NCBI GenBank assembly: GCA_963728495.1
Contig: CAVSKI010000001.1
Location: 62,001-126,000, forward strand
Direction of reading: 5' to 3'
Length of the DNA stretch: 64,000 nt
DNA from: JACVRW01 sp963728495
Lineage (GTDB): Bacteria; Actinomycetota; Thermoleophilia; Solirubrobacterales; Thermoleophilaceae
In this document: positions 16,570-24,902 of the stretch, piece after piece
Layout of the letters: the number at the start of each line of letters is the position of its first letter
Position numbering within the stretch: position 1 is the stretch's first letter
Position numbers and translations under genes: made by a program
The notes under the pieces: model-generated
Told to the model about the DNA's origin: nothing
Database searches by the model: none
What the model saw: only the letters and a program-made list of their open reading frames with translations

Positions 16570-17463
16570 TCAGACCCGCCGGGCCGCGCGCGCCGAGCGC
16601 TCGTCGCGGGCCAGGATCCGCGGGCTGTCGGTGATGAGCCGTCGTTGGCGCAGGCCGTGGATACCGAGGCCAGGCTCCCCGAAGGAGACCAGCGTGACCT
16701 TCTCCTCCTGCACGGAAAGGCGGTAGTCGAGGGCCTGGAGCGGATAGGTACGGCCGTCGATCTCGATGTCGAAGCCGGCGAAGCCGGGATGGACCTCCAC
16801 CCGCACGTTTGCGGTCGCCGGGACGACCAGCGGCGGGGCGCTGCCGCCGTGCATCGCGAGCGGCGTACACACCACCGCGAGGGTTCCCGCGGCGAGCAGC
16901 GGACCGCCGGCGGCCATCGAGTAGGCGCTCGATCCGAGTGGGCTCGCAACGATCAGTCCGTCGCCGGCGAGGCGCACATAGAGCTCGTCATCGACAGACA
17001 CGTCGACGACCACCTGCCCGCCACCGCGGCGGACGACCACGAAGTCGTTCAACGCCCACTCGTTCGGAGCATCGGCGGGATGGATGCTGAGCGCTGGAAG
17101 CCGGCGCGGCGTCCAGTCCCCGCCATGCACGCGATGCAAGGCGTGCTCGAGGCGCTCGGAGTGCACGGACGTGAGCGCGCCGAGGCTCCCGCAGGCCACT
17201 CCCAGCACCGGTGCGCTGTGGGGCGCGGCCGCGCGCAGTGCGGCGAGCACGGTGCCGTCGCCGCCGAGAGCGACAACGAGGTCGCCAGGCTCGAGCTCTG
17301 CCCGCCGCGCCAGCTCGCGCTCCCGGCCGCCGGCAGTCGGGATCTGGACGACGTCCAGACCGTTGGCCCCGGCCCAGCGCTCGAGTGCCTCCAGCGGCGC
17401 CCCAATCGGGCGGGTCGGGTGAGGCACCAGGGCGATACGCGACGGTTGCTGATCGGCGACCAC
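16570..17463 (-). CDS. nadK: NAD kinase (ATP-NAD kinase)
   Basis: A 297-residue NAD kinase. Key motifs are LVVALGGDGTVLAALR (GGDGT, about residue 75), the ALNDFVVVRRGGG segment (NE/D region), and the glycine-rich substrate loop SPLGSSAYSMAAGGPLL. It phosphorylates NAD to NADP in the cytoplasm. The GTG at 17463 is used because the N-terminal strand VVADQQPSRIALVPHPT begins there; GTG 17484 is an in-frame alternative. A second nadK-like gene, frameshifted, lies at 23079-24015, leaving this as the intact copy. Confidence 0.85.
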   Translation of the reverse strand: MVADQQPSRIALVPHPTRPIGAPLEALERWAGANGLDVVQIPTAGGRERELARRAELEPGDLVVALGGDGTVLAALRAAAPHSAPVLGVACGSLGALTSVHSERLEHALHRVHGGDWTPRRLPALSIHPADAPNEWALNDFVVVRRGGGQVVVDVSVDDELYVRLAGDGLIVASPLGSSAYSMAAGGPLLAAGTLAVVCTPLAMHGGSAPPLVVPATANVRVEVHPGFAGFDIEIDGRTYPLQALDYRLSVQEEKVTLVSFGEPGLGIHGLRQRRLITDSPRILARDERSARAARRV

Positions 17464-17519
17464 CCCGCGGACCCTAACCAGCACTGGGGCGTAGCCGAGG
17501 GCCCTGGCCTTGCTGGGCA

Positions 17520-17537
17520 GGCGGCGGGGTCGCCGCC
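17520..17537 (-). terminator. possible terminator between DUF2630 and NAD kinase genes
   Basis: GGCGGC and GCCGCC flank a six-base loop in the gap downstream of the minus-strand DUF2630 gene. There is no strong U-tract, so rho-independent activity is uncertain. Confidence 0.3.
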
Positions 17538-17545
17538 CTCGCCGG

Positions 17546-17860
17546 CTAGGGAGCGTTGGGAGCGGGGTCGGAGCCGGAGGAGTCTTGTTCGTGGACGCCG
17601 TGGTCGCTGTGCGGCGGCTCGCTCTCGAGTCCCTCGAATTCGTTCGGCGGGTCTGGCACGTCGCGGTCCGCGGGTCCCTGGTCGGGCTGCCCGGCTCGCC
17701 GGCGACGCAACGCCTCGTAGGCGTGGTCAAGCGCGCGCCGCACCTGGGCGAGGCGCTGGTGTCCTGCGTCGTCGAGCTGGCCGCCCGCCTCGGCTCGCCA
17801 CAGCTCGTGCTCCTCGGCGACCAGTTCTTCGATCCGATCAAGGACGGATTGTTCTTCCAC
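17546..17860 (-). CDS. DUF2630 family protein
   Basis: A 104-residue protein whose first 60 residues match DUF2630: SVLDRIEELVAEEHELW, a GQLDDAGHQRLAQV loop and a helix ending YEALRRRRAG. The acidic, Pro-rich tail is variable in this family. GTG 17860 is preferred over the longer frame to 17920 because the family begins at this residue. These small helical proteins are common in actinobacteria and of unknown role. It lies upstream of the NAD kinase on the same strand. Confidence 0.8.
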   Translation of the reverse strand: MEEQSVLDRIEELVAEEHELWRAEAGGQLDDAGHQRLAQVRRALDHAYEALRRRRAGQPDQGPADRDVPDPPNEFEGLESEPPHSDHGVHEQDSSGSDPAPNAP

Positions 17861-17916
17861 ACAGCGAGCATAGTGCGGCGGGATCGGCGAGCAGGGGCGG
17901 TCAATGTCGACGATGA

Positions 17917-18260
17917 TCATTGCTGCGTCGCCGCGTAACGCAGCAGTACGGCGCCCGAGACGAATGGTCGGGTCTCCAGCAGCCTCAGCTTGATGTCGGC
18001 AGACTCGAACAGCCGCGCGCCGTGCCCGACAACCACCGGAAATACGAACGACCGGTATTCGTCAACCAGCCTCGCGGCGATCAGGGTGTGGACGAGCTGC
18101 GTGCTGCCCGTCGCCACGATGTCGCGGCCCTGCGCCGCCTTCAGCGCTTGCACCTCGTGTCGGACTGGTCGACGTCCTCGTTGAGCGGATCGAACCACCC
18201 CTCCGCCATGTCGATCACGCCGTCAAGCGTGATGTTCTCCGTTACTACGAGCTTGCGCAT
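17917..18260 (-). pseudogene. dihydrofolate-reductase-like (RibD C-terminal) gene with internal deletion
   Basis: From ATG 18260 the frame gives MRKLVVTENITLDGV, then AEGWFDPLNEDVDQSDT, a normal RibD_C/DHFR-like N-terminus. It then meets a stop. A different frame resumes with LKAAQGRDIVATGSTQLV, then LVDEYRSFVFPVVVGHGARL and ends at 17917, the normal C-terminal half. About 70 residues between the halves, including most of the substrate region, are missing. It is divergent from an intact gene of the same superfamily. Confidence 0.8.
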
Positions 18261-18353
18261 CGGACCGGCCGTTCCCAACTCGTCGCCACCGGTGTCTCAA
18301 CGGACATGAAGGAACGAGTAAGGAATCAAGAGCCTGCACCAAAGGAGGCAAGG

Positions 18354-18896
18354 ATGAGAAAAGTGATCGTTTCGACCTATGTGACCCTGGACGGGAGAGT
18401 GGACGAGGTCCGGGATTGGGCGGTTCCGTACGACGACGACGGGGCGGCCAAGTATCACACCGACCTGCTGATGAACAGCGATGGTCTGCTCCTGGGTCGC
18501 AAGACGTACCAGCTATTCGCCGCCCTGTGGCCATCGCGGTCAGGAGAGTTCCCCTACGTCGACAAGCTCAACAGGATGGCCAAGTACGTCGCGTCAACCA
18601 CGCTTAAGGACCTGGAGTGGGAGAACTCCCATCTGATCGAAGGCGATGTCGCGGAGGGTGTCGCCATGCTCAAGCAACAGCCCGGTCAGGACCTGGTCAT
18701 GTATGGCTGCCACGACCTCATGCACAGCCTGCTGGAACACGACCTCATCGACGAGTATCGAATCTTGGTCCAACCAGTCCTGCTCGGGAAGGGAAGGAGC
18801 TTCCTCAGGGACGGCGCGGAGCGGGTGAACCTCGATCTCGTCGACACCACCGTGATTCCATCCGGGGTGGCCATTCTCACCTACCAGCCTCGCTAG
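18354..18896 (+). CDS. dihydrofolate reductase family protein
   Basis: A 180-residue RibD C-terminal/DHFR-like protein. It has VIVSTYVTLDGRVDE at the N-terminus, LLLGRKTYQLFAALWP at about 45-60, the nucleotide-binding VMYGCHDLMHSLLEHDLIDEYRI in the middle and the terminal PVLLGKGRSFL. These enzymes reduce pterin- or deazaflavin-like substrates, but most family members are uncharacterised. ATG 18354 has a strong AAAGGAGG 6 nt upstream, which decides the start. The adjacent divergent relative is broken. Confidence 0.85.
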   Translation: MRKVIVSTYVTLDGRVDEVRDWAVPYDDDGAAKYHTDLLMNSDGLLLGRKTYQLFAALWPSRSGEFPYVDKLNRMAKYVASTTLKDLEWENSHLIEGDVAEGVAMLKQQPGQDLVMYGCHDLMHSLLEHDLIDEYRILVQPVLLGKGRSFLRDGAERVNLDLVDTTVIPSGVAILTYQPR

Positions 18897-19105
18897 AACG
18901 CGCGGTGTCGGCCCAGCTCGACCTGATCCGCCGCCGCAATGCTCCGGGTACTCGACCACCGCGAGGAAGCTGTGGATGTGCCAGACCTGTGGGAGGATCG
19001 GCTGCTGTGACAGTTCGCCGAACCAGCACGCGTCCAAGTGACTGACGTGGGGTCGGGCCAGGGCGTCGCCATCGTGCTCGAGAATCCGCAAGCTGGGTAG
19101 CCGCG

Positions 19106-20755
19106 TTGGCGGAACAACCGGAGCACGAGGAGGCGTTTCCGCGGCTGCCTCGCGAGTTGTTCGCGCTCGTGCAGGCTGCGGGTGAGCGTCGCTCGGTCGC
19201 CGCGGGAGATGTGCTCACCCGTTCGGGCGAGGTGGTGCCCGAGTTCTACGTGGTCGAGTCCGGCGCGCTCGAGGGCTATGCGGACTATGGCTCTCCCACG
19301 GAGCGGCTTGTGGGGGCGATCGGGGAGCGCGGCTTCTGGGGCGGGACGAACCTCATGACCGGACAGCCGGCCTACGTGACCACCGTCGCGCCAGAGGACA
19401 GCGAGCTGATCGTGCTGAGCACCGACCAGCTGCGCGGCATGATCAGCGCCAGCCAGGAGGTGGGCGATCTGGTCCTGGGCGCGTTCGTCGCGCGCCGCGC
19501 TCTTCTCGTCGGGATGGGGCTGGGTCTGCAGCTCGTGGGGTCGCGCTTGTCCCCCGACACGCGGCGGCTGCGCGAGTTCCTCACGCGCAACCGCATCCCT
19601 CACGGGTTCCTCGACCTCGAGATCGACGAGGATGCTGAACGGCTCCTGCGCGCATTCGACGTGGCCCCGACCGACACCCCGCTTGTGGTGCGCGGCTCGC
19701 TCGCGCTGCGCAATCCGACGATCGGCGAGGTCGCAGAGGCGCTCAATCTCAGACCGCCGCGCGCGCCCGATCAGGTCGCGGACGTACTGATCGTCGGCGG
19801 CGGTCCGGCGGGTCTCGCGGCCGCGCTCTACGCCGCCTCGGAGGGACTCGGCGCCGCGCTGGTCGATTCGGTGGCGATCGGAGGACAGGCGAGCACGTCG
19901 GCGAGGATCGAGAACTACCTCGGCTTCCCGGCGGGGATCTCGGGATCCGACCTGGCCGAGCGCGCCGCCCTGCAGGCGAGGCGATTCGGCGCAACGAGCG
20001 CCGTGCCCGTGACCGCGTCGGGCATCGCGTCCGAAGGCGGCTATCACGTGGTCGAGCTCGAGGGCGGTGAGCGGCTGCGCGGCCGCACCGTAGTCGTGGC
20101 GACGGGAGCCCGGTATCGCCGCCTGGCAGTCGACCGCCTACAGGAATTCGAGGGGGCCGGCGTCTTCTACGCCGCCACGGAGGTCGAGGCGCAGGCGTGC
20201 GATGGCCAGCCGGTGGTTGTGGTCGGGGGGGCGAACTCCGCCGGCCAGGCGGCCACCTTGCTCGCCACGCGGGGCTGTCAGGTGCACCTTGTGGTGCGCC
20301 GCCACGATCTGGCCGCGAGCATGTCCCGCTACCTCGTAGACCAGGTCGAGGCGCAGCCTGGAATCGACATCCACCTCGCCGCGCAGGTGCGGGCGTTGCA
20401 TGGAGGCGATTCGCTGCAGGCGGTCACGATCGACGGGGCCGGGCGACTGGAGGCGCGCGGGCTGTTCGTGTTCATTGGCGCCGACCCATGTACGGACTGG
20501 CTCGGCGGGGCACTGGCGACCGACGAGAACAGATTCCTCATCACCGGCCAGGACCTGAAGGTGACGCACCTCGATCCCGCCCGCGGCGGCCGTGACCGTC
20601 CCCCGCTTCCCCTCGAGACAAGCGCCCCCGGCGTGTTCGCTGCGGGCGACGTGCGCTCGAGTTCGGTCAAGCGGGTCGCCTCCGCGGTGGGCGAGGGATC
20701 GATGGCCGTGCGCATGATTCACCAGTACCTCGCCTTGTTCGACACCCCGAGGTGA
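19106..20755 (+). CDS. cyclic-nucleotide-binding / thioredoxin-reductase-like fusion flavoprotein (copy 1)
   Basis: A 549-residue three-domain protein from TTG 19106. Residues about 10-130 form a cNMP-binding (CRP-like) domain (AGDVLTRSGEVVPEFYVVES, GERGFWGGTNLM). About 150-215 is a thioredoxin/ArsC-like segment (FLTRNRIPHGFLDLEIDED). About 225-549 is thioredoxin-reductase-like with ADVLIVGGGPAGLAAALY, the VVVVGGANSAGQAA NAD site and VFAAGDVRSSSVKRV. The redox CxxC of true TrxR is replaced by YAAT, so it cannot be a classical disulfide reductase. A paralogue lies at 36720-38411. Confidence 0.85.
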   Translation: MAEQPEHEEAFPRLPRELFALVQAAGERRSVAAGDVLTRSGEVVPEFYVVESGALEGYADYGSPTERLVGAIGERGFWGGTNLMTGQPAYVTTVAPEDSELIVLSTDQLRGMISASQEVGDLVLGAFVARRALLVGMGLGLQLVGSRLSPDTRRLREFLTRNRIPHGFLDLEIDEDAERLLRAFDVAPTDTPLVVRGSLALRNPTIGEVAEALNLRPPRAPDQVADVLIVGGGPAGLAAALYAASEGLGAALVDSVAIGGQASTSARIENYLGFPAGISGSDLAERAALQARRFGATSAVPVTASGIASEGGYHVVELEGGERLRGRTVVVATGARYRRLAVDRLQEFEGAGVFYAATEVEAQACDGQPVVVVGGANSAGQAATLLATRGCQVHLVVRRHDLAASMSRYLVDQVEAQPGIDIHLAAQVRALHGGDSLQAVTIDGAGRLEARGLFVFIGADPCTDWLGGALATDENRFLITGQDLKVTHLDPARGGRDRPPLPLETSAPGVFAAGDVRSSSVKRVASAVGEGSMAVRMIHQYLALFDTPR

Positions 20756-21021
20756 GACCCCGGGAACGGCTTGCTCCGCGACGGCCGCCTGTGGCAGCTC
20801 GTGCGCGAGCAGGACGCGGTCCGCGAGCGGACGCTCAAAATCACGATCCTCGAGCCCCGGCGCCGAGGCGTACGCGTTCACGTTCGGGTGACGCCCGCGT
20901 GCCGACCTTCCTCGGCAAAACACCTCCGCTCATGGAAGTCTTGTTCGCCAGCACGCCTTGGCTCGACTTGAGATGAGGGCCGGTATAGCCTGGGCGGGCC
21001 CACCCGGACGAGAGGCCAACG

Positions 21022-22404
21022 ATGGGTAGCACGCGCGAGTTCGACGTCATCGTCATTGGTGCTGGTCCGGCGGGGGAGCATTGCGCTGGGCGTCTCGCGG
21101 ACGCCGGTCTACGGGTGGCGATCGTCGAGCGCGAGCGCGTCGGGGGCGAGTGCGACTACTGGGCCTGCATCCCGTCGAAGACGTTGCTGCGGCCGGGTGA
21201 GGCGCTGCAGGCGGCGCGCGAGGCACCGGGCGCCCGCGAAGCCGTGAGCGGAACCGTCCGGCCCGAGGGCGCATTCGAGTGGCGCGACTTCATGGTGGCG
21301 GGGTACGAGGACGCAGCCAAGGCTGCCTATCTCGAAGGGAAGGGGATCGAGGTGCTTCGGGGGACCGGCCGTCTGGCGGGTGACGGGAGCGTCGAGGTCG
21401 ACGGCGAGATCTATCGAACGTCGCATGTCGTGATCGCGACCGGGTCGGACCCGGTGTTCCCGCCCGTCCCCGGCCTGGATGAGCTGGAGGGTGTCTGGAC
21501 GAACCGGGAGGTGACCGGGCTGACCGAGGTGCCGCGCCGGCTGCTCGTGCTGGGCGGCGGACCAGTCGGGGTAGAGATGGCGCAGGCGGTGCGGCGCCTC
21601 GGTGCCTCCGTGGGTCTCGTCGAGGGCATGGATCACCTGCTACCTCGCGAACCGAAGCCGCTGGGCGACACGCTGGGCACCGCGCTCGCGGCAGACGGGA
21701 TCCAGCTCCACCTCGGCGAACACGCCAGCGCCGTCCGCCGCGATGGTGACGAGTACGTCGTCGAGTTCGCCGGGCGCGACGACCTGCGCGCGGAGCGCCT
21801 GCTCGTGGCGACCGGTAGGCGAGCGCGTGCCGATGGCATCGGCCTCGACACCGTCGGAGTGGAGCCAACGCGACAGGGGGTCCCCGTCGACGAGCGGATG
21901 CGCGTCACGGACGGCGTTTGGGCGATCGGCGACGCGACCGGCGTCTGGCCGCTCACCTACATGGGCAAGTACCAGGGCCGCGTGGCCGCCGACAACATCC
22001 TCGGACACGACCGGACCGCGAACTACGACGCTGTCCCGAGAGTCGTTTTCACCGATCCGCAGGCAGCGGCCGTCGGCGAACCCGAGGGTGTTCTGTCCGC
22101 AACGGTCCCCCTTTCGGAGGTGCCGCGGATGTCCACGTACACGCGCGCGTATGCGGAGAGTCCCGGCTTCATGACGCTCCTCTCGGACGGGGAGCGGCTC
22201 ACCGGGGCCTACGCGCTCGGACCGGAAGCGGGCGAGTGGCTGCAGCAGGCGACGGTGGCGATCCGCGCGCGCGTGCCGCTCTCCGTGCTGTTCGACGTCA
22301 TCCAGCCCTTCCCGAGCTTCTCGGAGGCCTTCCTGTCAACGCTGAGCGAGCTCGAGGCCCAGACCCGTGAAGCAGCAGCTGTCGACCCGCCAATACCCAC
22401 CTAG
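21022..22404 (+). CDS. pyridine nucleotide-disulfide oxidoreductase (dihydrolipoamide dehydrogenase/mercuric reductase-like)
   Basis: A 460-residue class I disulfide oxidoreductase. The FAD site is FDVIVIGAGPAGEHCAGRLA, with the redox pair in GGECDYWACIPSK (Cys-x4-Cys, about residues 47-52) as in lipoamide and mercuric reductases. The NAD site is LLVLGGGPVGVEMAQAV, the second FAD motif VWAIGDATGVWPLTYMGKY, and the dimerisation domain follows. No pyruvate dehydrogenase or mer genes are near, so its electron acceptor is open. A TATAGCCT box at 20984-20991 lies upstream, with GAGAGG before the ATG. Confidence 0.85.
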   Translation: MGSTREFDVIVIGAGPAGEHCAGRLADAGLRVAIVERERVGGECDYWACIPSKTLLRPGEALQAAREAPGAREAVSGTVRPEGAFEWRDFMVAGYEDAAKAAYLEGKGIEVLRGTGRLAGDGSVEVDGEIYRTSHVVIATGSDPVFPPVPGLDELEGVWTNREVTGLTEVPRRLLVLGGGPVGVEMAQAVRRLGASVGLVEGMDHLLPREPKPLGDTLGTALAADGIQLHLGEHASAVRRDGDEYVVEFAGRDDLRAERLLVATGRRARADGIGLDTVGVEPTRQGVPVDERMRVTDGVWAIGDATGVWPLTYMGKYQGRVAADNILGHDRTANYDAVPRVVFTDPQAAAVGEPEGVLSATVPLSEVPRMSTYTRAYAESPGFMTLLSDGERLTGAYALGPEAGEWLQQATVAIRARVPLSVLFDVIQPFPSFSEAFLSTLSELEAQTREAAAVDPPIPT

Positions 22405-22412
22405 GAGGCACC

Positions 22413-22853
22413 GTGGAGATGAAACTCGAGGTTGTCGTGGTGCCCGTCTCGGACGTCGATCGGGCCAAGGCCTTCTATGGGAGCTTGGGCTGGCGGGAGG
22501 ACGCCGACTTCGCGACGGATGAGCTGCGGGTGGTGCAGTTCACGCCGCCGGGCTCGCAATGCTCGGTCAACTTCGGCGAGAACATCACGACGGGCGTACC
22601 GGGCTCGCTTCAGGACCTGCAGCTGACCGTGCTCGACATCGACGCGGCCCGCGCCGAGCTCATCGACCGCGGCGTCGAAGTGGGGGAGATCTTCCACGAC
22701 ACTGGCGGGGTGTTCCACCACGCCGGGACCGAGGGGCGCGCGGCCGGCCCCGCCCCCGAGCGTGCCAGCTACGGCTCGTTTGCATCGTTCAGCGACCCGG
22801 ACGGCAATGGGTGGCTGCTGCAGGAGATCAAGACACGCCTTCCCGGCCGCTGA
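22413..22853 (+). CDS. VOC family protein
   Basis: A 146-residue vicinal-oxygen-chelate protein with paired beta-alpha-beta modules. It opens LEVVVVPVSDVDRAKAFY, has VVQFTPPGSQCSV in the middle and ends SDPDGNGWLLQEIKTR, supplying the metal-ligand Glu/His pattern. It starts at GTG 22413 after TAGGAGG. It directly follows the disulfide oxidoreductase and precedes a small WWDWY protein. A close paralogue is at 50745-51167. Glyoxalase- or resistance-type chemistry is possible but unproven. Confidence 0.85.
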   Translation: MEMKLEVVVVPVSDVDRAKAFYGSLGWREDADFATDELRVVQFTPPGSQCSVNFGENITTGVPGSLQDLQLTVLDIDAARAELIDRGVEVGEIFHDTGGVFHHAGTEGRAAGPAPERASYGSFASFSDPDGNGWLLQEIKTRLPGR

Positions 22854-22874
22854 CGACAAAAGGAGGACTCACCG

Positions 22875-23069
22875 ATGGACGTCGCCAACCTGGCAGAACT
22901 GATGCGAGAGACAGGCGAGCAGCACCATCCATACGAGCAGAGCGGCCCGGAGCACAACTGGTGGGACTGGTACGCCGCCTACCTGAACGCCCGCCTGGAA
23001 GGCAGCAGCCCAGAGCAGGCCTCCGAGGCTGCCGGGGTCTACATGGAGGGCGTCCTCGGGGCTAGCTGA
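22875..23069 (+). CDS. small conserved WWDWYAAY protein
   Basis: A 64-residue acidic protein after a strong AAAGGAGG (start ATG 22875). It contains LAELMRETGEQHHPYE, HNWWDWYAAYLNARLEG and EQASEAAGVYMEGV. Proteins with this Trp-rich core are, as I recall, often found beside VOC genes in actinobacteria. Their function is unknown. It probably forms an operon with the VOC gene 21 nt upstream. Confidence 0.7.
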   Translation: MDVANLAELMRETGEQHHPYEQSGPEHNWWDWYAAYLNARLEGSSPEQASEAAGVYMEGVLGAS

Positions 23070-23078
23070 ACCCTGACG

Positions 23079-24015
23079 ATGGCACGCATGCCGACGCTCA
23101 AGCCGAGTGGGCGACTCGGGCTCGTCCTGCATCCGCGCAGCGATCCGACGCCGGTGGTCGAGAAGCTCACGAGCTGGGCGCGGTCACACGGCAAGCAGGT
23201 GATCGTCGACGCCCGGGACGCCGCGCGCTTACCCGACGACGTAGAGCCGGTGAGCGAGGCTCAGCTGGTCGATCAGGCCGACGCATTGATCAGTCTCGGC
23301 GGCGACGGCACGATGCTCGGCGCGCTGCGACTCGTCGCGCAACGGCCCGTTCCCATCCTCGGTGTGAACCTCGGAAGCCTCGGCTTCCTGGTCGAGGTCA
23401 ATCCCCACGAGCTCGACGGCCGCGCTCAACCGGCTCGACACGGGCGACTACACCATCGAGGAACACAGCGCGGCGGTGCTGACGGATGGATCTTCCGAGT
23501 CGATCGCGTTCAACGACATCGCCCTCGCCAGCGTGCCTGGCGAGGGAGCGGTACAGGCATCGCTGACCGTAATGGGGCGGGCGAGTGGGCGATACCGCTG
23601 CGACGCTCTCGTCGTTGCCACGCCGATCGGCTCCACGGCCTATTCGTACGCGGCGGGAGGGCCCGTCGTGTCGCCGATGCTCGACGCCGTGGTCATCAGC
23701 CCCGTGGCGCCGATATCCGGCATCTCCCGAGCTGCTGTGATCTCGGCCGCCGAGCCGCTCGCGTTGGCGCTGCTGGAAGGCAGCGGCCAACCGGCGCTCC
23801 AGGTGGACGGCACGATCGTGCGACGGATGGAGCCCGGCGAGGCGCTCGAAGTTCGCCTGCGACCGCGGGCGGGCCTCGTGGTGCGCCTGGACCCCGAGCG
23901 CTACCAGCGCCGCAGCGAGGTGAAGCTCAGCCTGCTCGACCTGCCCTTCCTACCTGACGAGATGCGCGACCTGCTGCCCGGCGGCGATCCTGTCGCCGTT
24001 GCCCTGGACACCTAG
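23079..24015 (+). pseudogene. second NAD kinase gene, frameshifted
   Basis: From ATG 23079 the first frame gives a NAD kinase N-terminal domain: GRLGLVLHPRSDPTPVVEKL, LISLGGDGTMLGALRL, and LGVNLGSLGFLVEV. Near 23410-23420 the frame is lost, and the other frame continues with AALNRLDTGDYTIEEHS, FNDIALASVPGEG, then ATPIGSTAYSYAAGGP and finishes at 24015. Joined, they make a complete enzyme of about 310 residues. A one-base insertion explains it. It resembles the classical bacterial NadK more closely than the copy at 16570. Real decay and assembly error cannot be told apart here. Confidence 0.8.
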
Positions 24016-24068
24016 CCGACCTTGTCGACGACTCGTCGGGGTGCAGCTCGTCCTGAGATGATCGACGG

Positions 24069-24455
24069 GTGCCGCTGAACCATGTCGCGCTGACAGTTCA
24101 CGATCGGAATCGATCGGAAGCCTTCTACCGCCAGCACTTCGGGCTGACCGAGCGGGTGCACGAGGACGAGCACCTCTTGATCCTCGGATCGCCGGACGGT
24201 TCGCTCGTCGCGTTGAGCGAGGGTCCGGTGCCGGACGGGCTGCCCCGCACCAACCACTTCGGTTTCCAGCTTGAGGACCCCGACGAAGTCCGAAGCGCGC
24301 GCGAGCGGCTGCGCGACGCCGGCGCGATGGAGACCGAATGGCAGGACGATCACGGGTTTGTCCGCGTCCAGGTCGCCGACCCGGACGGCTACCGGGTCGA
24401 GCTCTTTGCCATGACCGCTTCGCCCATTACGCGGCCGCCTACCCGCTCCCGCTGA
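24069..24455 (+). CDS. VOC/glyoxalase family protein
   Basis: A 128-residue single-domain VOC protein from GTG 24069. It has LNHVALTVHDRNRSEAFYRQ at the N-terminus, TNHFGFQLEDPDEV in the middle and VADPDGYRVELFAM at the end, which contain the usual His and Glu metal ligands. The last ten residues are atypical. It has no close sequence relation to the 22413/50745 pair. Confidence 0.8.
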   Translation: MPLNHVALTVHDRNRSEAFYRQHFGLTERVHEDEHLLILGSPDGSLVALSEGPVPDGLPRTNHFGFQLEDPDEVRSARERLRDAGAMETEWQDDHGFVRVQVADPDGYRVELFAMTASPITRPPTRSR

Positions 24456-24517
24456 CGTCGCTCAAGCCCTCCGGCAGCTCGAGGCAAAAACCGTCGGTGG
24501 CCTGCGGCGTGGATTTC

Positions 24518-24832
24518 ATGCCAGTCACGCCGGCGCCGACGGCGCCCCTGACGGAGCGGCCGCCGCTGGTCGAGTTTGTCGCAGCCGACGACTACGAGCA
24601 GGCACGCGAGCTCCTCGCAGTCATCCGCGGCAGCGACGGGGGGCGACGTATGTACGGCGTCGGTGACCCCTTCCGGCCGTCTATGCCGAACGCTTTCGAA
24701 CCCAGATCTACGACGAGCGAGTCGTCCACCCCGGGCGCATGGCACAGGATCGTCGTGGTCGCTCGCGAGGACGACGACGAGGCGATGCTCAACCACGCGC
24801 TGATCCAGAGCCGCCGGCGCTACCGCACGTAA
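24518..24832 (+). CDS. hypothetical protein (104 aa)
   Basis: From ATG 24518 the frame encodes a 104-residue acidic protein with LVEFVAADDYEQARELLAVI and GGRRMYGVGDPFRPSMP, then a Ser/Thr-rich stretch and VVVAREDDDEAMLNHALIQS. It has plausible helix-strand alternation, but no family is recognised. The ADDYEQARELL phrase could be part of a ferredoxin-like fold. No clear ribosome-binding site is seen, so the start is uncertain. Confidence 0.45.
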   Translation: MPVTPAPTAPLTERPPLVEFVAADDYEQARELLAVIRGSDGGRRMYGVGDPFRPSMPNAFEPRSTTSESSTPGAWHRIVVVAREDDDEAMLNHALIQSRRRYRT

Positions 24833-24888
24833 GACACCGCGTCGCCGGTCGGGGGGTGCTCGTGATGGTCCGTGATTCCCGCAGTGGG

Positions 24889-24902
24889 TAGCCTGCGGCT
24901 GG
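24889..24902 (+). promoter_or_regulatory. -10 box and leaderless start of the FAD oxidoreductase gene
   Basis: TAGCCT at 24889-24894 is followed after 7 nt by GTG 24902. This geometry favours GTG 24902 over the in-frame GTG 24872 as the start. Confidence 0.45.

Noticed and set aside
18897..19091. Minus-strand frame starting TTG 19091 with DACWFGELSQQPILPQVWHI
   Set aside because: It looks somewhat protein-like, but runs into the antisense of the DHFR-like gene, has no family match I know, and its start abuts the opposite gene. Possibly a fragment; not strong enough to annotate.
20756..21021. Plus-strand frame with LRDGRLWQLVREQDAVRERT
   Set aside because: No good start codon, composition changes half-way, and it lies in a normal promoter-bearing gap before the disulfide oxidoreductase gene.
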